DNA from: Liolophura sinensis
Lineage: Eukaryota > Mollusca > Polyplacophora > Chitonida > Chitonidae
DNA length: 64,000 nucleotides
Direction of reading: 5' to 3'
NCBI RefSeq assembly: GCF_032854445.1
Contig: NC_088305.1
Span: 7,195,606-7,259,605, forward strand
Within the stretch, counting starts at the first letter, position 1. Each line of letters starts with the position of its first letter. Below, one piece after another: positions 34,511-46,544 of the stretch. The translations under genes were made by a program, and so were the position numbers. The notes beneath the pieces are model-generated. The model worked only from the letters and a program-made list of their open reading frames with translations, was not told where the DNA came from and did not search any database.

Positions 34511-34944
34511 CCACACGACATAATGGTCATGATTTCCAGAGTTTTGGATCAAGAAACGTACCACAATGATTCAAGACCTGATATGACCCAGCGATTTTTT
34601 TTACAAAATGATTTATTTGATTTATTTATTTGATTGGTGATACATATTAATGTGAAACATTCAACTGTGGGCTACGTTCGCAAACAGTGGGAACGTTAGT
34701 TTTTCTTAAACACTTCTCAGGTATTTTATGCAAAACAAATCAAAACTTTATTTCTGAGCTAAATGTAGCTTTCCGCTTTTGTTGCTGTCAAAAAGTGTAT
34801 TACTTTGACCCTTCATAAGAACCCTTCACTTTGGAACTGAGCGTACACAAAACGCTCCAATAGCTAAAATGTTGAACTTTCGAACAAGGGGGCCTTGTGA
34901 CCGATTACGTGTAGTTAATATGCATGCTGCTTCACCGCAATTAC

Positions 34945-35125
34945 TCAGCGGCCTTTTACCAACTAAAGCGACCGCTGTGTGTTCAAGTCCAGGTCATCCC
35001 GGCTTCCTCTTCGCTCGTACTTGGAAAAGTCTGACAGCAACCTGCGGATGGTTGTGGGTTTCCCCCGCGCCCGTTTTCCTGCCACCATAATTCTGGCGTG
35101 ATATATTCTTGAGTATGACGTTAAA
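34945..35125 (+). mobile_element. Family-A SINE, diverged
   Basis: Keeps GTGTTCAAGTCCAGGTC and CTGCGGATGGTTGTGG; the tail is shortened. Confidence 0.78.
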
Positions 35126-35356
35126 CCTAGATCATAAATCCGATAAGTTCCTAATAAAATTAACCTGATTCGCAAACATTCAAACTATACACAAAACGTT
35201 GTTGGATACAGTATAAAGCAACAAAAAAAAAAATAAGTGAATAAGGAAATCTATTACTAGATGCACACTAGATGCACAGATGTACCAATAATAATAATAC
35301 CAAAATAATACTGTCTATATAATAAAAACAACCAACAGTTTCAGACTTAATCCTCA

Positions 35357-35362
35357 TTTATT
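35357..35362 (-). terminator. METTL18: METTL18 polyadenylation signal
   Basis: Minus-strand AATAAA (TTTATT on plus) 260 bp beyond the METTL18 stop codon. The 3' UTR contains a (GTCT)n run just after the stop. Confidence 0.5.
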
Positions 35363-35573
35363 CCATTCATTTTGTATGACGTTACACAGTGATGGAAAAA
35401 CAAGGAATAAGAAGCAGAAGTTGGACACCAGTGAAAGTACAAAGAACTCACAAATGTACACAGTGAATACTATAATTATTACAGTTATATGCTCATATCA
35501 AACCAACAGTTGAACAGAAGCGGTGATATGCTTGACAGACTGTTGTCCTAATCCTATCAAATCTACCTCTGCC

Positions 35574-35603
<30 letters not shown>
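35574..35603. repeat. (GTCT)n microsatellite
   Basis: Seven CTGT/GTCT tetramers in the METTL18 3' UTR, 18 bp beyond the stop codon. Confidence 0.9.
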
Positions 35604-35604
<1 letters not shown>

Positions 35605-35620
35605 TCAAGAATCCAATGCG

Positions 35621-38600
35621 TCAGGACAGTCGCTGGAGACATAATACTTCTCTCTGAACACCTGCAATTAAAATTTGCCCTTTTATTTCTTTAGTAGATT
35701 GATGGGAAGATTATAGTAGATTATTTTTTTCATAATAGCCGGAAGAAAGTGCAAAGATAAGAGAAAACCCTCCACTTTGCCAGGTGCCTGACAAACCTCA
35801 TATGGAGTGAATATGAACGTACAATCTCACTGGTCAACCGTCCGAAATTTCCAGCGAGTCCATCATTTCAACCATCTGAGCTAGGAAGCCTGAAATTATA
35901 GTCCCCACAATTCTGCGCCTTCTACTTTTCACACAAAAAAAACTACCTATGTGCAGTCAGAGGAAGTTTCTGTTTTCTGTTGGAACAACTATATAATATC
36001 TTAAATTTATTTCATTATTTCATTAGTGTTTTGTTCCATACTCAAGCATATTTCATTTATACATGTATGAAAGAGGTTAGCATTATGGTGAGTGGAAATT
36101 GGACATAGCCTCGGGGAAACCCATGATCATCCGGTTGCTAACAGACAGAGTTCTAATACATGTACAAATATGGTTTCGTTCACATGGTGAACGGCACAGA
36201 TGTAACCCTTGTCTCGCACCATATCCTACCTGGGGAACTGAAGGCACTTAATTCCCCTCCCCACCACACTTTTCCTAAAGAGCACCCATTTTTCACGGAC
36301 AGGCCCTTGGACTCTCGCCTACTTCCATACTTAGCCGCTCTCCCCTCTTTGGAAACGGTTTGGCTGCCTTCATCCCGCCTTTGACAATTTAACATGTTTA
36401 AGACTATTGAACTATAAAACATTTCCCACATGTACCATGCAGTCGCCATGTATAATTACACTAACTGCATTGCACCTAAAATTTAGCATTTTTCACCTGA
36501 AACATTTTGTTTGACTGGCTGATTCAGGGCCACTTTAGTGTGTGAGTGAGTGCTTGTCAATTTTCAGTCATATTACCACGAAGGAATCCTTAGAGCGAAT
36601 GTATTGTGCCTCTTTGTTGCAGGACGGATTTCCACCACTCTTTTATTTAGTACTGCTTCAGAGATGCCTTACCGAAGGCAAGTAAGCCACACCACCCGAC
36701 CATTACACTGATACAGGTCAACCAGTCGTTGCACCATCCCCTTCATGCTGAATGTGAAAATGTGTAATTTCTCTTTTAAGGTCTTAGGTGTGAATTGACA
36801 CAGGATTTACCCTGGATCTACTGCCTCCCGAAGCGGACGCTCCACCAAGGGCCACTTTAGAGTTTTATGTGACGTTTGATTACTTTGCTACCGATGTATT
36901 TATTATCAGGAGAACATTAGTGTCGGCATCAAAAGTATAATTTTACTTAGTAAACACCAGGTGAAATGCAGTAACTGCATTTAGATATTCATGTGTATAT
37001 TGCCACTGGCCAGGATGTGAACATTAATTCGCAGTATGTATTCGCAGTTAAAAATATCGCAGTATGTAAGTTAAATATGCTTACCTGTCTTATGTGTAAC
37101 AGTGGATTCCACGCTGAAAACCTTCTGCTTCTTGACAAAATTCACAAAATCTGCAACTCCGCCTCCCACACCAAAATAGTACACCTTAGCTGCCACATAT
37201 CTGCTATGAGTTAAAGGCTAACTACAGGATTTTAATGAAAGCTTTCCAAACAGAACAGGCAACCTTATACAACTGGTTGCTAAGTATAGCATGGCACAGA
37301 CAACCGCATGAACCAGAAGCGGAGCAAACCAATGCGGGGGATGGGGAGGGGACTGGTGGGCTAGGGGGCTGGGGGGGGAGGGGGGGCGTTTGGGTTGAGG
37401 AAACCAAAGCGAGTGGGGGCGTATGGGTGGAGGAAACCAATGTGGGTGGGGGTGGGGGGGGAGTTTGGGTGGAGGAAACCAAAGCAGGGGGGCTGGGGGA
37501 GTTTGGGTTTAGGAAACCAAAGCGAGGACCAGAGTTAACCACAGATCATTGTCAAATTATTGATGGACAAGTGTGATGTGCTCACCATACTCATCCAATG
37601 TCGGTGGAATTAAAGACAAAAAGTTTTCAACGAGCGTTGGATGGCCCTGTCACTTAGGCCCATGAACTGTCGAATCACAACAACAAGTAAATCGTAAGTC
37701 AACGGTAGACTAGGTTTTGAACCAATCAGAGTGAACAAGTACAACTGACCAACTCCCGACAACGTTAAAAGGATACATTTTTCCAGTCTCTGTGCTGAAC
37801 TTGTAAAATAAGTGATGGAGTTTCTTGTAGTTGGTTGGTTGATATATTGTCTCTGATGTCAGAATGATATCAAACCTGAAACGTAAGACATCATATTGTT
37901 CACATTCGCTTACGTTCAGAATAATCATCATCCTCGCAATACTTTTTGGTACTGGATCTTGGAATTTTCTAACAATTTTATCTGAACATTACACCAATTT
38001 TAACTGTTCTATTTATTTATTTATTTGATTGGTGTTTTACACCGTAATCAAGAATATTTCACTTATATGACGGCTGCCGGCAATATGGGAAACCTACGAC
38101 CAAATTGTTGTTTCATCACATTAATAGTGGAGGAAGGTATGAACGTAAAATCAAAAACTTGGATATCATCTAATTTTTGGATAATATGGATTATCCTGGC
38201 AACTTTTCTTGCTGGTTACGTATCTGCATGCTTGGAAAACCCAGAAAATCAGGAAAAATCATTAAAAAGAGTTGGCTCACAAATAAAAATTAAAATAAAA
38301 TTTGTGTCAACTAATACTAATGAGGTGGTGAAAAATGCATATTTAATTTATAGACCCCAAAAATAAGCTCAAATATCAAGTGTCAAATCTTGATCTGTCA
38401 GAAACGGCTTTGTGGAACCAGCCCTATAGGCCTATAAGACTCTGATCTGAATGTGAACTGGCTGCAGCTGCGCAGCTTGATGTAAACAGGTCCTTACCTG
38501 GCCTCCTTGTCTTCTAGCAGTGAACTCAATGATCCCCAGTCCCCACAGTAGAAATGACACATGCCCTCCACAACATCCCGAGGGGCGTTCAGTAAACAGT

Positions 38601-41600
38601 TAGGCATCGTGTAGTCTGTGATCACCTCCTTGTTCTGTAACACACTACTCAGTTAATCTACATAACGGAGAGGGTAAACAGCCATACAGGGCCTACTATA
38701 AGGTGCTGTACAGCAGATATTAAAGTCTTTATGTAAAACGGATAGATGTGTCTGTCGGTTACCAGAGACTTGAAATGCCACACAGATGGGAACCAGCATT
38801 CTGAGGGTATTTCTTCTGCCACATGTGGGACTGCATGTATACTAAATTAAAATCTGATCATGGCCAATTTAATAAGCTGGTAATTTTGACAACTAAAATT
38901 ACTTCAGAATTAAGAAGTCATCTTCAAAGTATATTGATCATATCTTGAGCATTAAGTTTCCTGAAAAGGTAGTGAAAATTCTGAGACACGGTAACAAATT
39001 AATCATTAGACCTTACTCTGGGGCCCCAGTAGAGCTCACTCTGGGGCCTCAGTAGAGCTCACTCTGGGGCCTCAGTAGAGCTCACTCTGGGGCCTCAGTA
39101 GAGCTCACTCTGGGGCCTCAGTAGAGCTCACTCTGGGGCCTCAGTAGAGCTCACTCTGGGGCCTCAGGCATAGAAACTACAAGCAGCAAAATCTGTACCC
39201 TTGAAATTAATAAAAGTAATTCAGATATAATTAAGGGGTCAATATCTTCAAAGCATGTTCATCAAGAATATGTACTGAAAACTTAAATAAAACTATAGTC
39301 TAGAACTTCATGTATGAAGTCATGAAGTTCTGACCTGAATAAAAAAGTTTAGTACTGTGCCTGGACACCAACAAAGACACCTGGACACCAACAAAGATAC
39401 CACTCTAACAACACACTGGTTTACTTTGAGACATTATAAAGCTAACAAAAAATGATCATAATTTTGTTGAAACTGGATGAAATGAACAAAAAAAAAACCT
39501 GGAGTGTAACATTTCTTGGTGAAGTCATGTACTAAGCTTCAAGTGAGCATAAACAACGGTTTTGAAAGGCAGTCAAGAACAAGACAAAAATGGTCATACT
39601 ATCACTGAATGAATAAAACAGAATAAAACTCAAAACATGATCTTTAACTCATCATGCTGAATCCAAGTACTATGTTTTAATTCAATATGAACAATGTTGA
39701 AAAAAGTCAGGAAAACAGTCAAAGTACAAAAAAACATGACTAAAACAGTCATAATTGATTTGCAGGCAAAAACTTTGTTTTAGCATATGCTTGTAACTTC
39801 AGTTTCTATTTGAAATTTTATACTGATCACTAAAACTGCAGATCAATATTTGTCACATTTTATCACTTTTCTGTAGGCAATCTTCTTTACAACAGAAAGT
39901 AAACAACCTAAAGCTTTAACCCAAAAATTGCTGTATCAGGAACAAATAAGTATTATAAAATATAACTTGGGGCATGTTTGGTGCTAAAACTTACAATTCC
40001 CCATTAGGATATCATCTTACACTTTATTAAGAACAACAGAACTTAGGCCAAATTTGTATCTTTGTCATGAACACTATGAACGTATTTCATGCACAAAAGT
40101 CCTCTCATATCCTAATTTTCAGAATGAAAAACAAGAAACAAATATCCTCCCACTGTAACACGAAGGCCTTAGTTACCAAAGAATGAACTAAGCAGGATGA
40201 AAATGTTTACTTGTACAACTCACATAGTCCTGGAAGGTGACATTTGCCTGGTGTGTGAGGGTGTACAGACCGGGTAGTCCTGCTCCACAGCCTAGCTGAT
40301 GAGGAGAAAATACACCCTGTTATAATACATGCTGGAAGGTGACATTAGCCTGTTGTGTGAGGGTGCACAGACTGGGTAGTCCTGCTCCACAGCCTAGCTG
40401 ATGAGGAGAAAATACATTCTGTTATAATACATGCTGGAAGATGACATAGCCTCCTGTGTGAGGGTGTACAGACCGGGTAGTCCTGCTCCACAGCCTAGCT
40501 GATGAGGAGAAAATACATTCTGTTATAATACATGCTGGAAGATGACATAGCCTCCTGTGTGAGGGTGTACAGACCGGGTAGTCCTGCTCCACAGCCTAGC
40601 TGATGAGGAGAAAATACACTCTGTTATAATACATGCTGGAAGGTGACATTAGCCTGTTGTGTGAGGGTGTACAGACTGGGTATTCCTGCTCCACAGCCGA
40701 GCTGATTAGGAGAAAATACACCCAGTTATAATACATGCTGGAAGGTGGCATTAGCCTGTTGTGTGAGGGCATACAGACTGATGAAGAGTAAGTACACTCT
40801 GTTATAATACATGCTGGAAGGTGACATTAGCCTGTTGTGTGAGGGCGTACAGGCCGGGGAGTCCTGCTCCACAGCCTAGCTGATGAGGAGAAAATACACC
40901 CTGTTATAATACATGCTGGAAGGTGACATTAGCCTGGTGTGTGAGGGTGTACAGACTGGGTAGTCCTGCTCCACAGCCTAGCTGATGAGGAGAAAATACA
41001 CCCTGTTATAATACATGCTGGAAGGTGACATTAACCTGTTGTGTGAGGGCATATAGACTGATGAAGAGAAAATACACTCTGTTATAATACATGCTGGAAG
41101 GTGACATTTGCCTGTTGTGTGAGGGCGTACAGGCCGGGAAGTCCTGCTCCACAGCCTAGCTGATGAGGAGAAAATACACTCTGCTATAATACATGCTGGA
41201 AGGGAACATAAGGCTGTTGTGTGAGGGCGTACAGACTGGGTAGTCCTGCTCCACAGCCTAGCTGATGAGGAGAAAATACACCCTGTTATAATACATGCTG
41301 GAAGGTAACATAAGGCTGTTGTGTGAGGGCGTACAGACTGGGTAGTCCTGCTCCACACTCTAGCTGATGAGGAGAAAATACACTCTGCTATAATACATGC
41401 TGGAAGGTGACATTAACCTGTTGTGTGAGGGCATATAGACTGATGAAGAGAAAATACACTCTGTTATAATACATGCTGGAAGGTGACATTTGCCTGTTGT
41501 GTGAGGGCGTACAGGCCGGGAAGTCCTGCTCCACAGCCTAGCTGATGAGGAGAAAATACACTCTGCTATAATACATGCTGGAAGGGAACATAAGGCTGTT

Positions 41601-44600
41601 GTGTGAGGGCGTACAGACTGGGTAGTCCTGCTCCACAGCCTAGCTGATGAGGAGAAAATACACTCTGTTATAATACATGCTGGAAGGTGACATTAGCCTG
41701 CTGTGTGAGGGTGTACAGACTGGGTAGTCCTGCTCCACAGCCTAGCTGATGAGGAGAAAATACACCCTGTTATAATACATGCTGGAAGGTGACAGCCTGC
41801 TGTGTGAGGGTGTACAGACTGGGTAGTCCTGCTCCACAGCCTAGCTGATGAGGAGAAAATACACCCTGTTATAATACATGCTGGAAAGTGACATTGGCCT
41901 GTTGTGTGAGGGCATACAGACTGATGAAGAGAAAGTACACTCTGTTATAATACATGCTGGAAGATGACCTTAGCCTGCGGTGTGAGGGCGTACAGGCCGG
42001 GGAGTCCTGCTCCACAGCCCAGTTGATGAGGAGAAAATACACTCTGTTATAATACATGCTGGAAGGTGACATTAGCCTGTTGTGTGAGGGCATACAGACC
42101 GGGTAGTCCTGCTCCACAGCCTAGCTGATGAAGAGAAAATACACCCTGTTATAATACATGCTGGAGGGTGACATTAGCCTGTTGTGTGAGGGTGCACAGA
42201 CCGGGTAGTCCTGCTCCACAGCCTAGCTGATGAGGAGAAAATACACTCTGTTATAATACATGCTGGAAGGTGACATTAGCCTGTTGTGTGAGGGTGTACA
42301 GACTGGGTATTCCTGCTCCACAGCCCAGCTGATGAGGAGAAAATACACCCTGTTATAATACATGCTGGAAGGTGACATTAGCTTGTTGTGTGAGGGTGCA
42401 CAGACCGGGTAGTCCTGCTCCACAGCCTAGCTGATGAGGAGAAAATACACCCTGTTATAATACATGCTGGAAGGTGACATTAGCCTGTTGTGTGAGGGTG
42501 TACAGACCGGGTAGTGCTGTTCCACAGCCTAGCTGATGAGGAGAAAAGACACCCTGTTATAATACATGCTGGAAGGTGACATTAGCCTGTTGTGTGAGGG
42601 TGTACAGACCGGGTAGTGCTGTTCCACAGCCTAGCTGATGAGGAGAAAATACACCCTGTTATAATACATGCTGGAAGGTCACATTAGCCTGTGAGGGCGT
42701 ATAGGGCCAGGAAATTATCATGCGTTAGACAACAGAACAATCCCCACAGCATTTATAAATTGTGAACATAAGCAAAGCCTATTTTAGGAAACATGAGGCT
42801 GTGAAGCTGAGTTTTGTAGAAACTCCCATGTCATTTAGACAGTATTTTAACTTTTCCATGCCAGTAAAGCAAGCAGGCCAAGTAAAATAACAAAAGCTTG
42901 GATACCTGTGGGCTGAATCAATCTTTGGTACTGTATTTTTCATGAGTTAAAAAAAACAAAAAATAAATACAGTAAACAAATACAAAAAGTAGATAAGCCT
43001 CTGAAATATTGCTATACATATACCTCCAAAACGCTGAGTCCTCGAAATGCAATCTCTAAACTGCTCAGGTGATTCACCAGATCCAATGAACATTCCCAAA
43101 CCTTCAGACCACCTGTGTGGGGGAGAAATAAACCAGAGTTTTACAGGTACATGTCTAATATCAACTTGATCATACCTGAAACATTCAGTCAAAGGCTCAC
43201 AAATAATCAGAACTTGCCAATGCTGCTAAATACATGTGTGTTTATATCACAGATGCTGTACGGTTTTGCAGCTTCATTATTAGACTCAAATGTTTTACCT
43301 ACTTCTTTAGTCTTTGTTTCTATGAAGAGGCTCATGTGTGTGGTTAAATATGAGAAAGTTTGTTAATAACTTAAAACTGAAGTTAATAACTTAAAACTAA
43401 AGTTTAACTCAAGGACTCTGGTTCCTCCACCCATAAAAACTGACTGGACAGACATTGTACATGCAGAAGTGAAAACTTTTTGAATATGGTGTTTTATTTA
43501 TTTATTTTTTTATTTGATTGCTGTTTTACACCGTACTCAAGAATATTTCACTTATACGATGACGGTCAGCATTATGGTGGGTGGAAACCGGGCAGAGCCC
43601 AGGGGAAACCTACGACCATCCACAGGTTGCTGGCAGACCTTCCCACTTACGGCCGGAGAGGAAGCCAGCGTGAGCTGGACTTGAACTCACAGCGACCGCA
43701 TTGCTGAGTCATTACGCTGCGATAGCGCACTAACCAACTGAGCCACGGAGGCCCCAATATGGCGTTTTAAACAATAAGTAATCAAATAAATAAAAAAATA
43801 AATATGTGCATGAGAAATTCGATCAGCTCTTTTCTCTTAGTTCACTGTATACTCCCCACAAAGTAAGAGGACATGCCGTTAGCACTATATTCTTAAAATC
43901 GAAACACAAACCAAACTGTAGCATACATGTATGAATCAAAGTAAAAAATGTGTTTTCATTTCAAATTTCAATGTCTTCAGGGGCATGATTTATCTTTAAT
44001 GTTTTCTTCACAAAGTACAGACTAAAAAAAATTGTTTTACGGGCAAAATAAATCTTTTCTTCAATGTGAGAGAGGGTATAAAAAATAAAACCAAAACCTG
44101 AAAATTGTCTAACTTGTGGATAAATGTAGATTATCTAGAACACTTCACATGATTGAATAGCCTTTTAAAACAGGAAAATTATTCATCAGCACTGGACAAC
44201 ATAAAAGGTGGATTTTCTGTTTTATTTTTATTCTATTTCTGATCTCTTATTTAGATGGTCCATAAAAATTTGCGAAAGAAAAACAGTTTAACCTTCATAC
44301 ACTCCTGGTAGCAGATCTGACTGAGTGGAGACAGCCTGTGAGATGGCAGACAGTTCACAACTCTCAGCACAAAGCTGCTCCTCAACTTCCTGACAATCCA
44401 GGTACCTAAGCGTTGTCTGTTCATTACAGACGAACAGGTGCTTTGTAACACCCTCAAACTTCTGAAATGCATGAAAACAGTATACCAACTATCATAAAGG
44501 TGAGCTGCAAAGGTTTTTAATATACGTGTACCTCAGAAGTAAACAAAGTTTGCAGAGTAAATATGTGGTGATGACTGAGTTGCATTTCTATTATTTTGCG

Positions 44601-46334
44601 TATGTACACAGCAATTTGTAGCTCAAGTTTGACCAAATATAAAACACAAGTCTTGGTAGTCCATAATGAATACTTTGGGATTTTGGATCATTGTGATGTC
44701 AAAATGTCATCCATCTCACTGTCAAGGACTTCACAAAAATTGTTACATTTTCATCACAAATACAGTGTAGGAATGATATGCAAAGAGAAATAAAAACAAT
44801 ACCAGAAAATACAGAAGCCTTGTATATACTCTAATAAGCCATTTTCGCATTTCACACAGCCACCATTTCTTTTAACAGAAATGTCGTGAAATCTCGCATT
44901 ACAAGGAAGCTGGGTTATAATTTTCACACAACAGCTTATGCTTTAACCTAGCAACAGCAGGCTTATACTACATTAAATATCTGTTTCACTGATTGTTGTT
45001 TCATTGCACTGGAAATTGTTTACCCATTCGCAGTAATTTCTGCGAAATTAAGGGAAAACACAAGGGAAAAACTGAAAATGCCAAGCAAACTGTGCTACTT
45101 TGAAAGGTTGCTGTTTTATTGGCTGTGAAAAGCAGCACCACTCTTACACTTCAAAGGTCACTGTCCGCAACTGGGTGATAATTAGACTACCACTGCTCTA
45201 ACTTTCCAGTTATTTCCTGCATTGGCTATTCCATATTTTTGTAATACATAGGTTAATACCCTTTTAAAGGATTTACCTCCCTTGACAATAGGTATGTGCC
45301 CTTACCATGTATTTCAGTATTACAGCATATGGGACTATTGAAAATATTGCCTTTTACTTTGTCAGTTTCTCAATGCACAAAAGCATATTATAATAATTTC
45401 AAAGTAGTTAACTTTACCAGAAATTTTACAAGCCGATTTTTAGTCACAGCTGATCACTGTAGTTGTATAAATTTCAGCACACCAGTGCATCCAAATGCTA
45501 GCAGCATTGCATAGTTGAACTTAAACCAAAGGGGGGTAATCCATGAAAAGGGAAGTAATCTATATACATGTACATGTATTACAAAAGCACAGAATAGACA
45601 TCAGACAATGTTTCGCAGGTGATCTATGGCATAGGGCTTTCTGGGCTTAGAATCCATCCTGAACCAATTATCAGTCTGTCCCTCCACCTCTTCCCCCCGC
45701 CAGGTAAAACTAACAAATGATCCAAAATGGTACGTCACCTTAAGATCTGCACAGAGAGTCATTTCTTCGGCAGAGTTCTTGTCAGTCTGACTTTTTACAA
45801 CTGGTGTCCCCTCATCCTCCTCATCTGAAACAAAAAAACACTCATGAGCATTCATTTAAATGGTTTTGTATCTCATTTCTTCACTTTAAATTATTTACTT
45901 TTATTTATTTATTCATTTACTTTCATTTTATGTATTTTGTTTGTATGTTGCATGACGTTAGTGTACCTGTATCTCCATGGATGTGGGCCTGAGAATGTTT
46001 GAAAACAAAACCAATTCAATTTGTCTACCTAAACCAGCTCCATGCCCAAACAATGGTTTTCAAAGCTCAGGAAAACCCAACACTGGTCGCAGAGCATTTT
46101 ATCGATGTGGCATTGTACAATACAGAGTATTCTTTGCGTGATTTTATGTAAAATTTCCAAAAATATCTAAGCTGTTGTGGGTAGACCCTACATAAGTTCA
46201 TAACATACTGGCCTACATGCATGACGAATGAAAACTGAAAACTGAAAATTACATTTTCTAACGGTTTTGACTTCAACATCGTTTTCTCCGCAGCTGTTAC
46301 TTGTGGAAGGATCGGGAAAATTGAATTTGAACAT
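35621..46334 (-). CDS. METTL18: Histidine protein methyltransferase 1 homolog, complete, 9 exons
   Basis: A SAM-dependent class I methyltransferase; in other animals and fungi this family methylates a histidine of ribosomal protein L3. Minus-strand exons: 46334-46253, 45824-45739, 44461-44293, 43112-43024, 40295-40224, 38634-38498, 37875-37777, 37200-37085, 35661-35621 (TGA). They total 891 nt (296 residues) with every phase matching; the human protein is somewhat longer, mainly at the N-terminus. Landmarks: start MFKFNFPDPS; SDLLPGVYEGGLKVWEC; SAM loop VLELGCGAGLPG (about 140-150); FQDY; ILTSETIY (about 216-223); YYFGVGGG (about 252-259). The ATG has A at -3. It shares a 210-bp promoter region with GTF3C4. 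Intron 4 holds a large array built from exon 5, and introns 5 and 7 hold smaller arrays. The splice site after exon 1 (AAAAT/GTAATT) is the least certain join. Confidence 0.9.
36000..36145 (-). mobile_element. Family-A SINE, old 3' half
   Basis: TTAGTGTTTTGTTCCATACT to ATCCGGTTGCTAACAGAC, strongly diverged. METTL18 last intron. Confidence 0.7.
36533..36853 (-). mobile_element. Family-B SINE
   Basis: Minus-strand copy from the GTGAGTGAGTGCTTG end to CCCGAAGCGGACGCTCCACC; the tail is altered. METTL18 last intron. Confidence 0.75.
37330..37515. repeat. G-rich repeat in METTL18 intron 7
   Basis: Five variants of GTTTGGGT(T/G)GAGGAAACCA separated by runs of 4-8 G on the plus strand. Read on minus it gives a spurious poly-proline ORF. 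Confidence 0.85.
37777..37875 (-). CDS. METTL18: METTL18 exon 7, ILTSETIY motif
   Basis: A 99-nt exon after TTTCAG, before GTATCC. It encodes FDIILTSETIYQP then NYKKLHHLFYKF, the most recognisable block of the METTL18 family. Confidence 0.88.
38011..38103 (-). mobile_element. Family-A SINE, 3' fragment
   Basis: TTTGATTGGTGTTTTACACC to GGGAAACCTACGACC. METTL18 intron 6. Confidence 0.82.
39006..39170. repeat. 23-bp minisatellite in METTL18 intron 5
   Basis: Seven nearly perfect units of TCTGGGGCCTCAGTAGAGCT plus CAC. Confidence 0.93.
40224..40295 (-). CDS. METTL18: METTL18 exon 5, SAM-binding glycine loop
   Basis: A 72-nt phase-0 exon, read on the minus strand after CTCATCAG and before GTGAGT. 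It encodes LGCGAGLPGLYTLTHQANV followed by TFQDY. It is the terminal unit of a ~25-copy array and the only unit with GACTAT plus a GTGAGT donor; the others read CATGTATTATAA at that point. Confidence 0.88.
40296..42700 (-). repeat. 102-bp exon-derived minisatellite in METTL18 intron 4
   Basis: About 25 units counted from the recurring ATACATGCTGGA. Each full unit holds the 3' splice site CTCATCAG and 66 of the 72 nt of exon 5 on the minus strand, then CAT GTA TTA TAA in place of the last two codons and the donor. Four shorter units (near 40776, 41049, 41428 and 41917) lack about 25 bp around the glycine-loop codons. A ~381-bp block at 41026 recurs at 41407. Confidence 0.93.
43491..43755 (-). 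mobile_element. Family-A SINE, full length
   Basis: Complete from tail to GAGCCACGGAGGCCCC, in METTL18 intron 3, in the same orientation as the gene. Confidence 0.93.
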
Positions 46335-46544
46335 CTTAGTTTATATGTAAATCACTAAACTCAAAATCAAGATCTCCAAATGCAACACCACCATCTCACC
46401 ACACGTGTGTTTTACGGGTTGCAGTCTGTCAAAGATGTAAGGCGTGCGTCTATTGGTGAATTTATTTACCTCTCGTACCTTGCTTTGGACTGAGCCAATT
46501 GCAGCCAGCGTAACATTCAAAACATTTTCCCTTGAGTGTACAAA
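46335..46544. promoter_or_regulatory. Divergent METTL18 / GTF3C4 promoter region
   Basis: The two start codons (46334 minus, 46545 plus) are only 210 bp apart and point away from each other. The interval has two CCAAT cores (ATTGG near 46452 and CCAAT near 46494) and ACACGTGTGT (E-box-like CACGTG) near 46399. There is no obvious TATA box. Untranslated first exons would have to fit in this space or start inside the neighbouring gene. Confidence 0.65.

Noticed and set aside
37222-37576. Poly-proline ORF (minus) and Gly-rich ORF (plus)
   Set aside because: Both come from the G-rich repeat in METTL18 intron 7.
40978-42423. Minus-strand ORFs with repeated YYNRVYFLLIS-type units
   Set aside because: Out-of-frame readings of the 102-bp METTL18 exon-derived array.
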